A program made the translations under genes and the position numbers. Of a stretch of DNA of 54,033 nucleotides, positions 8,103 through 15,749 are shown piece by piece (positions within the stretch are counted from its first letter, which is position 1; each line of letters starts with the position of its first letter). The notes under the pieces are model-generated. The model did not search any database and was not told where the DNA came from. It saw only the letters and a program-made list of their open reading frames with translations. Source of the stretch: Bacteroidota bacterium (GTDB taxonomy: Bacteria; Bacteroidota; Bacteroidia; Cytophagales; Microscillaceae); contig RDXZ01000013.1 in assembly GCA_004293265.1 (NCBI GenBank), positions 1 through 54,033 of the forward strand. The letters run 5' to 3'.

Positions 8103-9131
8103 TTAGGTTAAATTTATTTCTAAAAAATCTTGTAAAAATACAATTTCGTTGTCTTCAATTTGTGGAAAATTAGCTATTCTAAAACTTGTACTTTTCCATT
8201 CTCCATATCCGTTTCCCAAAATAATATTTTGTTTCAGTGCTTCTTGATGTAAAGCCACCAAAGTATGTTTGTCGGTTTCAATTGCCCAAACTGTGTCCGA
8301 ACGTTTTTCTTTATTTTTGATGAGTGGTTTTGCTTTTTTTAATTTTTCTATCCATTGATAAGCATTTTTTGTCCTTTGTTTTAGTTTTTCAGCGATTTTA
8401 TCAATAGGTAATGTTTGTTTTGCCCATTCATTTAATAAAAAAATATTTAAAATATTAGGTGTAAAAGGTGTTTGAAATGTTAAAAAATTGGTTTCTAACT
8501 GCAATAAATCGTTATAATGATTTTTTTGATTAATTTTTTTGGCTTCCTCAATCGCTTTGGGAGAAACTATCATCAATGCCAAACCTGAAGGCAAACCAAA
8601 ACATTTTTGCACAGAGGCAAACCAAATATCACCTTTTTTTAGGTCATAATTTACACCTGCCAAGCCAGAAGTTACATCACAAGCGATAAGCATTTTGGGA
8701 TATAGTTTTTTGAAAGTATCTAAAATTTCTAACTCAAAAATACTTCCATTGGAAGTTTCGTTAGGGGTAACACAAAGCAAAGAGTTTTTACAAAAGTTTT
8801 GATTGAAAACAGAAAAATTTTGTTGTTTTTTTTGTGCATTTTTTGCCCACTTTTCTCCAAAACTACCTGTATAAAAATGAATCGTAGGCAAATTGGCAAA
8901 AGATTGCGTGATGATTTCCCAACATTCAGTTGCCGAACTTACAAAATAAATACTATAATCGTTAGGAATATTTAGTTTTATTTGTAAATTTTTTACAACT
9001 TCTTGGTATAAATCCATAAAAACTTGGCTTCGATGATTTCGACTGATGATGCCACTTTCTAATGCTTTTGTTATCCAAATTGGCACAGAAGTATGTAGTT
9101 TTGAAGGACCTGGATAAAAATTATATATCAT
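8103..9131 (-). CDS. Class V aminotransferase, phosphoserine aminotransferase-like
   Basis: A 342-residue PLP enzyme of fold type I, class V. It begins with the typical FYPGPS motif. Further marks are SSATECWEII (cofactor phosphate region), CVTPNETSNGSIF, ACDVTSGLAGV (the Asp that binds the pyridine nitrogen) and WFASVQKCFGLPSG, where the Lys of VQK is the predicted Schiff-base lysine. This resembles the SerC/alanine-glyoxylate aminotransferase group and a serine-biosynthesis role is likely, but true bacterial SerC proteins have a different N-terminus, so I withhold a symbol. ATG 9131 is preferred over 9152, because a TAATTTTG -7 box (9150-9157) overlaps the latter. Confidence 0.85.
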   Translation of the reverse strand: MIYNFYPGPSKLHTSVPIWITKALESGIISRNHRSQVFMDLYQEVVKNLQIKLNIPNDYSIYFVSSATECWEIITQSFANLPTIHFYTGSFGEKWAKNAQKKQQNFSVFNQNFCKNSLLCVTPNETSNGSIFELEILDTFKKLYPKMLIACDVTSGLAGVNYDLKKGDIWFASVQKCFGLPSGLALMIVSPKAIEEAKKINQKNHYNDLLQLETNFLTFQTPFTPNILNIFLLNEWAKQTLPIDKIAEKLKQRTKNAYQWIEKLKKAKPLIKNKEKRSDTVWAIETDKHTLVALHQEALKQNIILGNGYGEWKSTSFRIANFPQIEDNEIVFLQDFLEINLT

Positions 9132-9186
9132 ATTTTTTTGTTTATGTATCAAAATTAAGAAAAAAAAATCTAATTTTTTATTTTTT

Positions 9187-9368
9187 TGTATCTATTTAGG
9201 TTATTTTTTGATAAATAAAAGAGTGAGCGTTATTTTGTCTTTTTGAGCGAAGCGAAAAATATACTTTTTCATTTACAAACCACCTTTAACAAGCAGTTGC
9301 TTCACTTCGTTCAGCAGGACAAAGTAGGACATCTGCAACACCAAGAAAAAATAACCTAAATAGATACA
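9187..9368. mobile_element. MITE-like element with 23-bp perfect terminal inverted repeats
   Basis: The 23 bases at 9187-9209 (TGTATCTATTTAGGTT...) are the exact inverse complement of 9346-9368. The 182-bp element has no reading frame. Inside it are segments also found, inverted, at 4700-4850 (GAGCGAAGCGAAAAA and GCTTCACTTCGTTCAGCAGG). The terminal sequence CTATTTAGGTTATTTT also starts the element at 7180 and, with one change, one near 36509. The flanks are T-runs, so a target duplication cannot be judged. This fits a non-autonomous element mobilised in trans. Confidence 0.75.
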
Positions 9369-9443
9369 TTTTTTTTATCAAAAATATAAGAAAAAAAACG
9401 TTCACTAAGGAATAAAAATTAAATAAATAGTTAGTGTAAAAAT

Positions 9444-9475
9444 TTTGTATATTAATAAAAATGGAGAAATATTTG
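9444..9475 (+). promoter_or_regulatory. Probable promoter for the second candidate small RNA
   Basis: TTTG (9444-9447), a spacer of exactly 20 bases, then AATATTTG (9468-9475), one mismatch from TAnnTTTG. No protein start follows within 270 bases. Confidence 0.5.
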
Positions 9476-9479
9476 TTTT

Positions 9480-9594
9480 ACACACTTGCTTGTGTTACAC
9501 AAGCGAGGGTTGTAACAAACAACTCTTATACCAACGACGACTGTTTGTGGGACATAAGCAGGGGCGAATTGGTTGGTAAATATATTTTTTTTTA
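9480..9594 (+). ncRNA. Candidate structured RNA or structured repeat, about 115 nt
   Basis: A clearly G/C-richer island in very A/T-rich DNA, without a reading frame. Three hairpins can be drawn. The first is a 10-bp stem at 9485-9507 (core GCTTGTG/CACAAGC, loop TTA). The second is a 5-bp stem at 9509-9523. The third is a two-part hairpin at 9529-9578 with an outer 7-bp stem (TACCAAC/GTTGGTA) and a 9-bp inner stem (9541-9549 with 9553-9561, two G-U pairs). A run of nine T follows at 9585-9593, as in an intrinsic terminator. The alternative is a dispersed palindromic repeat that is not transcribed. Confidence 0.45.
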
Positions 9595-9717
9595 AATTTC
9601 AAAATATATACAAAATTTTTACAGCAAGTAAATGTATAACCGCTTTTTTTATAACTTTTTTTCTAAAAAATTGAGGTTAAAACATCAAATACTTATATTT
9701 TTTTTATACAAATAATC

Positions 9718-9748
9718 GTTGATAATAAAAAATAATTGTTTAAATTTG
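9718..9748 (+). promoter_or_regulatory. Promoter of the HD-domain gene, predicted leaderless
   Basis: GTTG (9718-9721), 19-base spacer, TAAATTTG (9741-9748). The start codon ATG follows only 4 bases after the -7 box (9753), so the transcript should start at or next to the ATG. Confidence 0.7.
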
Positions 9749-9752
9749 CAGA

Positions 9753-10970
9753 ATGAATAAACATAAAATTATCAACGATCCTGTGCATGGCTTTATTAAA
9801 ATTCCTTCTGACTTGATATATGATTTGATTGCTCATCCTTATTATCAACGATTAAGAAGAATAAAACAGTTAGGATTGTCTGAATTTATTTATCCCGGTG
9901 CGGTTCATACTCGTTTTCATCACGCATTAGGGGCGATGCATTTGATTGGTTTAGCCCTCGAAACTTTAAAAAATAAAGGGGTAGAAATCACTGCTCAAGA
10001 ATTAGAAGCTACCCAAATTGCTATTCTTTTGCACGATATTGGGCATGGTCCTATGTCTCACGCATTGGAATATTCTATTCTTAAAAACGTTCCTCACGAG
10101 GAAATTTCAAGTTTGTTTATTCAAAAATTAAACGATATTTTTGAAGGAAAATTAACTTTAGCAAAACAAATTTTTGTCAATGAATATCCTCGAAAATTTT
10201 TTCATCAATTGGTTTCAAGCCAATTAGATATGGATAGATTGGATTATTTGCAACGAGATAGATTTTTTACAGGCGTAATGGAGGGAACGGTAGGAGCGGA
10301 GCGGATTATTAAAATGTTAGCGGTGTATCAAGATGAAATCGTGGTCGAAGAAAAAGGAATTTTGAGTATTGAGCAGTTTTTGACGGCAAGAAGATTGATG
10401 TATTGGCAAGTATATCTGCATAAAACTAATATTTGTGCAGAGCAAATGCTTATTCAAACGCTTCGAAGGGCAAAACATTTGTATAGAGAAGGTAAAAAAA
10501 TCCCATTGATAAAAAGTTTAATTATTTTTTTTGAGCAAGAAGTAAATCTGAAAGAGTTTACAGAAAATCCTATTTATTTAGAAAATTTTGCTCAATTAGA
10601 TGATAATGATATTTGGGCTTGTTTGAAACAATGGCAATTTGAAAAAGATATAGTTTTGAGTACTTTAAGTAAAAATTTATTGGAAAGAAAATTATTTAAA
10701 ATTATATTATCAGCAGAAAAAGATACAAATATTGACCTCAACGAACTCAAAAAAAATATCGCAGAAAAATTAAAAATTTCTGAAAGAGAAACAAATTATT
10801 TTTTGAGAGAAGGAATTGCGTACAATGAAGCTTATCAAGCAAAAGCAGAAGTGATTAATATTTTATCTAAAAATGGTGAGATAAATGACATTGCACAAGC
10901 CTCAGATTTGCCTAATATAAAAGCTTTAAAAAAAGTGGTAAAAAAATATTATTTATGTTATTTTAGATAA
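9753..10970 (+). CDS. HD-domain phosphohydrolase, SAMHD1/dGTPase-like
   Basis: A 405-residue metal-dependent phosphohydrolase. The N-terminal motif NDPVHGFIKIP, the TRFHHALG motif (His57), LLHDIGHGPMSH (His94-Asp95) and DMDRLDYLQRD (Asp161) supply the expected H...HD...D metal ligands. The family resembles SAMHD1 and bacterial dNTP triphosphohydrolases; many Bacteroidota carry one such gene. A role in dNTP pool control is likely but the substrate is unproven. The C-terminal 150 residues are helical and less conserved. It forms an operon with the patatin gene 5 bases downstream. Confidence 0.9.
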   Translation: MNKHKIINDPVHGFIKIPSDLIYDLIAHPYYQRLRRIKQLGLSEFIYPGAVHTRFHHALGAMHLIGLALETLKNKGVEITAQELEATQIAILLHDIGHGPMSHALEYSILKNVPHEEISSLFIQKLNDIFEGKLTLAKQIFVNEYPRKFFHQLVSSQLDMDRLDYLQRDRFFTGVMEGTVGAERIIKMLAVYQDEIVVEEKGILSIEQFLTARRLMYWQVYLHKTNICAEQMLIQTLRRAKHLYREGKKIPLIKSLIIFFEQEVNLKEFTENPIYLENFAQLDDNDIWACLKQWQFEKDIVLSTLSKNLLERKLFKIILSAEKDTNIDLNELKKNIAEKLKISERETNYFLREGIAYNEAYQAKAEVINILSKNGEINDIAQASDLPNIKALKKVVKKYYLCYFR

Positions 10971-10975
10971 AATTT

Positions 10976-11734
10976 ATGCTCGGAGTTACTTTATCAGGGG
11001 GCGGCACACGCGGAATCGCCCATATTGGCGTGTTACACGCATTAGAAGAATTGAAAATTAAAATAAATGTTTTGGCGGGAGTAAGTTCGGGAGCAATTGT
11101 CGGAGTTTTGTATTCGGCAGGTTATTCTCCTGAAAGAATATTACATTTATTAATGGAATATCCAAAAATTTCTATTTTTCAACCTTCTTGGACAAAAAGT
11201 CTTGGTTTTTTTGAACTTAAATCTTTAGAAAAATTTATCAAAACTTATGTTCCAACCAACGATTTTTCGGACTTAAAAATTCCAATCACTATTTCTGCCA
11301 TTGATTTGGAACAAGGAGAGGAGGTTTATTTTTCTGAGGGAGAAATTGCAAAACCTTTGATTGCTTCTTGTTGCGTCCCAATTTTGTTTAATCCTATCAA
11401 ACATCAAAATAGATTATTGGTCGATGGTGGACTTTTGAATGGTTTGATAACAAAGCCATTAGAAAATTGTGATAAAAAAATAGGAGTTCATGTGAATCCT
11501 TTTGATAAAAATCATACTTTACGCAACACAAAAGATATTTTTGAAAGATGTTTTACCTTAGCAGTGCATCAAAATTCTCGTAAAAATCTTCAACTTTGTG
11601 ATTTGATAATAGAACCGATTGAGTTAGCAAAACACGCCGCTTTTCGTTGGGATAAAGCAAGATTGATTTATGAAATTGGTTATTATGCTACTTTGGAAAA
11701 AAAAGATGAAATATTAAAACTAATGGAAATGTAG
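10976..11734 (+). CDS. Patatin-like phospholipase
   Basis: A 252-residue serine lipid acyl hydrolase. It has the oxyanion motif SGGGTRG (7-13), the nucleophile elbow GVSSG with Ser37, and the DGG motif near residue 150 that holds the second member of the Ser-Asp dyad. There is no signal peptide, so it is cytosolic, acting on membrane lipids or lysophospholipids. It is of the short RssA/YchK type, lacking the C-terminal barrel of secreted patatins. It is co-transcribed with the HD phosphohydrolase gene. Confidence 0.9.
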   Translation: MLGVTLSGGGTRGIAHIGVLHALEELKIKINVLAGVSSGAIVGVLYSAGYSPERILHLLMEYPKISIFQPSWTKSLGFFELKSLEKFIKTYVPTNDFSDLKIPITISAIDLEQGEEVYFSEGEIAKPLIASCCVPILFNPIKHQNRLLVDGGLLNGLITKPLENCDKKIGVHVNPFDKNHTLRNTKDIFERCFTLAVHQNSRKNLQLCDLIIEPIELAKHAAFRWDKARLIYEIGYYATLEKKDEILKLMEM

Positions 11735-11746
11735 TTTTTTTGTGAT

Positions 11747-11788
11747 GTTTCGCCGTTCATTGCATTTTCGAAGCGATAATGGCGAAAC
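11747..11788. terminator. Bidirectional hairpin between convergent genes
   Basis: GTTTCGCC (11747-11754) pairs with GGCGAAAC (11781-11788), with weaker inner pairing. It sits midway between the stops of the patatin gene (11734) and the flavoprotein gene (11807). A T-run precedes it on the plus strand but no strong U-tract follows, so it may act as a 3' stabiliser. Confidence 0.5.
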
Positions 11789-11806
11789 TAAAACTATCAA
11801 CAAAAA

Positions 11807-13021
11807 CTATATTCCTGCATTTTTACCTGCTAAAAAACCGGTTGTCCAAGCGGCTTGAAAATTAAAACCACCTGTGATGCCGTCAATATCTAATACTTCG
11901 CCTGCAAAAAATAAATTTTTTATTTTTTTACTTTCCATTGTGTTATGGTTTACGTCTTCCAAACTTACTCCGCCACAAGTTACAAATTCTTCTTTAAAAG
12001 TTGTTTTTCCTTTCACTTGATAAGTGTCGTTGGTGAGTAGTTCTATTAGTTTATTTTGTTCATTTTTTTTCAAATCATTTGCTTTTTTTTCGAGGTCGAT
12101 ATTTGCTTTTTCCAATAAAAAAATCCATAATCTTTTAGGCAAATCAGTCCAAATATTTTTCATTTGTTTGTTTGATTTTCTCCATTCTTCTATTTCTTGT
12201 TGCCAATCGCTTGGTTTTTTATCGCCAATCCATTGAATAGAAACGACAAAATCATAATTTTTTTCGGCTAATATTCTTGCTCCCCAAGCAGATAATCTCA
12301 AAATTGCGGGTCCGCTCATTCCCCAATGTGTGATTAAAATGGCTCCGTTTGATACCAAATTTGTGCCTTGTATGCGTGCTTGTGCGTGTGAGTACGCTAC
12401 GCCTTGCAAAGCCAAAATTGGATTTTTTGGCATATTAAAAGTAAAAAGAGAAGGCAAACAAGGTATGATAGTATGTGAGCCAAGTTTTTTTATCCAGTCT
12501 AAATTTTCTGTTTTAGGGCTTCCACCTGTGGTAATAATTATTTTTTTAGCAATGATATTTGTTTGATTTTTTATTTTTAATACAAAATTTTCTTTTGAAT
12601 TGATACTAATTTCTTCTAATTCTGCTCCTAAAACAAGTTGAATATTTTGTTTTTTTCTTTCTTTTTCCAATACATCGACAATTGTTTGGGAGTCATCTGT
12701 GGTTGGAAACATTCTATTATCTGGTTCTGTTTTGAGTTTGACATCTCGATTTTCAAACCATTCGATGGTATCTTTGGTATAAAAATATTGAAAAGATTTC
12801 TTTAAAAATTTTTCGCCACGTGGATAGTTTTTTGATAATTCTGTGATTTGTACGCAAGCGTTGGTTACATTGCAACGTCCTCCGCCTGAAATTTTTACTT
12901 TTGATAAAACTTTGTGCATTTTTTCTATCAAAATCACTTCATAATTTTTGTTTTCTGCGGCGTGAATAGCGGCAAAATATCCTGCGGCTCCGGCACCTAC
13001 TACTATTATTTTTTCAGCCAT
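11807..13021 (-). CDS. HI0933/YhiN family FAD-dependent oxidoreductase
   Basis: A 404-residue flavoprotein. It starts with the Rossmann dinucleotide motif IIVVGAGAAGYFAA, followed by the family signature KVKISGGGRCNVTNA. A second NAD(P)/FAD-type motif (IIITTGGSP) lies near 160. The C-terminal FAGEVLDIDGITGGFNFQ, then AWTTGFLAG, completes the FAD site. The substrate is unknown in this family. ATG 13021 is chosen because the Rossmann fold starts 5 residues later; the ATG at 13042 would add seven lysine-rich residues. A -7 box, TAACTTTG, lies at 13065-13072 on the minus strand. Confidence 0.9.
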   Translation of the reverse strand: MAEKIIVVGAGAAGYFAAIHAAENKNYEVILIEKMHKVLSKVKISGGGRCNVTNACVQITELSKNYPRGEKFLKKSFQYFYTKDTIEWFENRDVKLKTEPDNRMFPTTDDSQTIVDVLEKERKKQNIQLVLGAELEEISINSKENFVLKIKNQTNIIAKKIIITTGGSPKTENLDWIKKLGSHTIIPCLPSLFTFNMPKNPILALQGVAYSHAQARIQGTNLVSNGAILITHWGMSGPAILRLSAWGARILAEKNYDFVVSIQWIGDKKPSDWQQEIEEWRKSNKQMKNIWTDLPKRLWIFLLEKANIDLEKKANDLKKNEQNKLIELLTNDTYQVKGKTTFKEEFVTCGGVSLEDVNHNTMESKKIKNLFFAGEVLDIDGITGGFNFQAAWTTGFLAGKNAGI

Positions 13022-13208
13022 TTTTTTTATTTTTGTATTCAACTAAAACATTGTTGTTGTTTTGCAAAGTTAGTATTTTTATCTTTTAATTTTGTTATAA
13101 AGATGAAAATTTTTTTTTGCATTGTTTATATTTTATCATCAACTTTGGGAGTAAAAATTGTGGTTAGATGTCAGAATAGAAAAATAACTTAAAAGATAGA
13201 TTTTATTT

Positions 13209-14054
13209 TTAGACAAATGCCATTAAAATACTTAATAACCCAAAAAAAGGTAGAATAAGATAAACAACACCAAGTAAAATATTCCCTTTTTCAAAAGTAT
13301 TATCAGGTAATAATTTGATATTAGAAGGCAAACCATCTATCAAAAGGGCTTTTGAGGGATTTTCTGCGTCATAAAAAATAGTTTCTTCAGGTTCGTCTTG
13401 TAATTTTTTAGTATCCAATAAATCAGCAGTAGTGGTTTGTGTTTTACCAAAATGGTCTGTAAATTCAAAATACAATCTCTGTACAAATTGGTTATCCACT
13501 TTTACCTTTGTGGGTTCCATTTTTATAAATTTACCTTTTGTAACCACGCCAATTTGCAATAAACGAATATTTTTTAGTCCTCTGGATATACTAATAACTG
13601 AAATCACTATGCCTATCAACGAAATGACAGCAAGCAAAATAATATACATTGGAAATAATTTTTTTTGCATATTTTCAATACGTGAATAAGTAGTTTTTTT
13701 TTCCAAATATTCAACATTGACGAGGCTATTTATTGACAAATCTTTATTTGTTGAATACGAAATACCTTGTAATTTTACATTATTTTTATCTTGGTATTCA
13801 TAATGAAATTCATAAACATTACGTTTATTTATTCTTGTGTTAGTGTTATTAATTTTGGTGATTTTTCCTTGTGTTTTTGGGCTATTTTTTCCCAAATAAA
13901 AATCACTAAAATCTACTTGCATCACAAATAAAATAAAGAAAATTTGTCCTAAAATCAAAATTCCCCAACCTGATTGGGCAGTTGTGTTTCCAAATAAAAT
14001 TTTTAGACGGAGTGCAAGTGATAAATGACGGTAATTAGAATTATTGTTATACAT
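13209..14054 (-). CDS. DUF3592-type membrane protein
   Basis: A 281-residue protein with a hydrophobic helix near the N-terminus (about 27-43), a soluble beta-rich domain, a helix near 135-155, a second beta-rich domain (KGKFIKMEPTKVKV..., QRLYFEFTDHFGKTQ) and a final helix. The two domains look like repeated DUF3592 units, which are usually found as bacterial membrane proteins of unknown function. I start at ATG 14054, because a promoter (GTTG-N19-TATATTTG, 14097-14127) lies between it and the longer start at 14129. The direct repeat that opens the defence island starts 72 bases upstream of this start codon. Confidence 0.75.
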   Translation of the reverse strand: MYNNNSNYRHLSLALRLKILFGNTTAQSGWGILILGQIFFILFVMQVDFSDFYLGKNSPKTQGKITKINNTNTRINKRNVYEFHYEYQDKNNVKLQGISYSTNKDLSINSLVNVEYLEKKTTYSRIENMQKKLFPMYIILLAVISLIGIVISVISISRGLKNIRLLQIGVVTKGKFIKMEPTKVKVDNQFVQRLYFEFTDHFGKTQTTTADLLDTKKLQDEPEETIFYDAENPSKALLIDGLPSNIKLLPDNTFEKGNILLGVVYLILPFFGLLSILMAFV

Positions 14055-14096
14055 AATTATTTTTATTTGAGTTATAATTGTTACATAAAACTTATG

Positions 14097-14127
14097 CAAA
14101 TATATAAATTTATTTGGTTTTTCCAAC
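14097..14127 (-). promoter_or_regulatory. Promoter of the DUF3592 gene at the island edge
   Basis: On the minus strand: GTTG (14124-14127), 19-base spacer, TATATTTG (14097-14104). The -33 box straddles the start of the 108-bp direct repeat (14126), so the repeat supplies part of this promoter. Confidence 0.6.
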
Positions 14128-14233
14128 ATCTATACAAATAAAATTTTTATAAAAACCAAAAAATCATTTTAAATCTCTAAAATCTGCTTTATTTTTGTGC
14201 TTCTTTGCGATAGTTTTTTTTTTGTAAATCTTA
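14126..14233. repeat. Left copy of the island direct repeat
   Basis: 108 bp that match 23510-23616 except for one substitution (GCGATAG versus GTGATAG) and one T in a T-run. Non-coding. It includes a TATTTTTG -7-like motif at 14190-14197 reading inward, without a good -33 box. Confidence 0.9.
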
Positions 14234-14345
14234 AAAAAATAAGAATCATCTTAGATAATATAAACTAAATACGAACAAGTGCTTAGGTATTTTTGTCTAT
14301 ATTTTTATCTAAATTTAAAAAAAAAGAACATTTAATTAATAATTT

Positions 14346-14377
14346 TTTGGAAATATTTAAAATAGTTTTTATTTTTG
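14346..14377 (+). promoter_or_regulatory. Promoter of the defence operon
   Basis: TTTG (14346-14349), 20-base spacer, TATTTTTG (14370-14377): a full match to the Bacteroidota consensus. It predicts a leader of about 112 bases before the methyltransferase ATG at 14496. It lies inside the island, so the cassette carries its own promoter. The gap 14234-14345 shows nothing else. Confidence 0.75.
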
Positions 14378-14495
14378 CAAAAAAGAAAATGCAGTTAATA
14401 TTCAAAATTGATAAAAATTGTATTAAAAAGTATAATGTAAATAAACAAAAGTTTAATTTTATAAAAAATAGACTTTCTAAAAATTCTAAATAGCA

Positions 14496-15749
14496 ATGAA
14501 ACGACTTAATTATATAGATTTATTTGCAGGAGCTGGTGGACTTTCTGAAGGATTTATAAGGGCAGGATTTAATCCTATCGCTCACGTAGAAATGAACAAA
14601 GATGCTTGTGATACTTTGAAAACAAGAGCAGCTTATCATTGGTTGAAAGAGAATGGAAAAGAAGGTGTAGGTATATATCATAATTATCTTAAATCTGAGA
14701 TAAAAAATAAAAAAGAACTTTGGAGTAAAATTCCCGAAAATTTAATTAATTCAGTTATAAATAAAGAGATTTCTGAAGATACATTGCCTGAGATATTTGA
14801 AATAATTGATGAAGAATTGGGTAATAAAAATGTTGATTTAATTGTTGGTGGTCCGCCTTGTCAGGCTTATTCTATTGCTGGACGTGCCAGAAAAAATATG
14901 GAAAATGACCCAAGAAATTATCTATATAAATACTATGTTAAATTTTTAGAAAAATATCAGCCAAAAATGTTTGTATTTGAGAATGTATTAGGTATATTAA
15001 GTGCTAAAAATGGAGAATATCTTGAAAAAATACTTGAAGCTGTAAGAAGTATAGGCTATCAAGTTGAAGCGCCACCAAAAAAATACTTAAATGCAAAAGA
15101 TTTTGGTGTATTACAAGATAGAAAAAGAGTAATTATTATCGGTTGGAAAAAAGAACTAAACTTAAATTACCCAGAGTTTGAAAAAATGGAAAATAACTTT
15201 GAAATTTTAAATGACCTATTTTCTGACCTCAAACCATTGAAAAATGGGGAGGGAACTATGAACACGATAGAATATTCTGATATAACAACAGAATACCTAA
15301 AAACATCAAAAATTAGAAATGGACTTGATTTTGTTACACAACATATTACAAGACCAAACAATGAAAATGATTTAGAAATTTATCAAATTGCAGTCGATGA
15401 ATGGAATAAAGGAAAACGGCTCAATTATGCCAATCTACCTAAAAGACTTATTAAACATTCCAATACAAAATCGTTTTTTAATCGCTTTCAGGTTGTAAAT
15501 GGTAAAGGTATTTCACATACTGTAGTGGCACATATTGCGATGGACGGACATTATTATATTCATCCAGATATCAAACAAAATCGTTCTATTTCTGTAAGAG
15601 AAGCAGCAAGAATACAATCTTTCCCTGATGATTATTTCTTTGAAGGAAGTCGAACTGCAATTTTTAAACAAATTGGTAATGCTGTGCCACCTTTGATGGC
15701 TGAAAAAATAGCTGAAAAAATTAAGGTGATGATATGGAAGAACACATAA
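14496..15749 (+). CDS. C5-cytosine DNA methyltransferase
   Basis: A 417-residue modification methylase. The ordered motifs are I (YIDLFAGAGGLSEGF, SAM binding), IV (GGPPCQ with catalytic Cys122), VI (FENV, 161-164), VIII (QDRKRV) and X (QIGNAVPPLMAEKIAEKI). The target-recognition region lies between VIII and IX (about 225-360). It is the first gene of a five-gene operon and overlaps the next gene by 16 bp. In this context it presumably marks host DNA for the Z1/nuclease machinery. The target sequence cannot be read from the protein. Confidence 0.95.
   Translation: MKRLNYIDLFAGAGGLSEGFIRAGFNPIAHVEMNKDACDTLKTRAAYHWLKENGKEGVGIYHNYLKSEIKNKKELWSKIPENLINSVINKEISEDTLPEIFEIIDEELGNKNVDLIVGGPPCQAYSIAGRARKNMENDPRNYLYKYYVKFLEKYQPKMFVFENVLGILSAKNGEYLEKILEAVRSIGYQVEAPPKKYLNAKDFGVLQDRKRVIIIGWKKELNLNYPEFEKMENNFEILNDLFSDLKPLKNGEGTMNTIEYSDITTEYLKTSKIRNGLDFVTQHITRPNNENDLEIYQIAVDEWNKGKRLNYANLPKRLIKHSNTKSFFNRFQVVNGKGISHTVVAHIAMDGHYYIHPDIKQNRSISVREAARIQSFPDDYFFEGSRTAIFKQIGNAVPPLMAEKIAEKIKVMIWKNT

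Noticed and set aside
8103-9131. Firm naming of the aminotransferase as serC
   Set aside because: The FYPGPS start and NETSNG motif fit the wider class V group; typical bacterial SerC starts and motifs differ, so only a family-level name is given.
14293-14493. Open frame of 66 codons just before the methyltransferase
   Set aside because: It contains the full-consensus promoter at 14346-14377 in its middle, has a Lys/Asn/Phe-only composition, and is best read as promoter plus leader.
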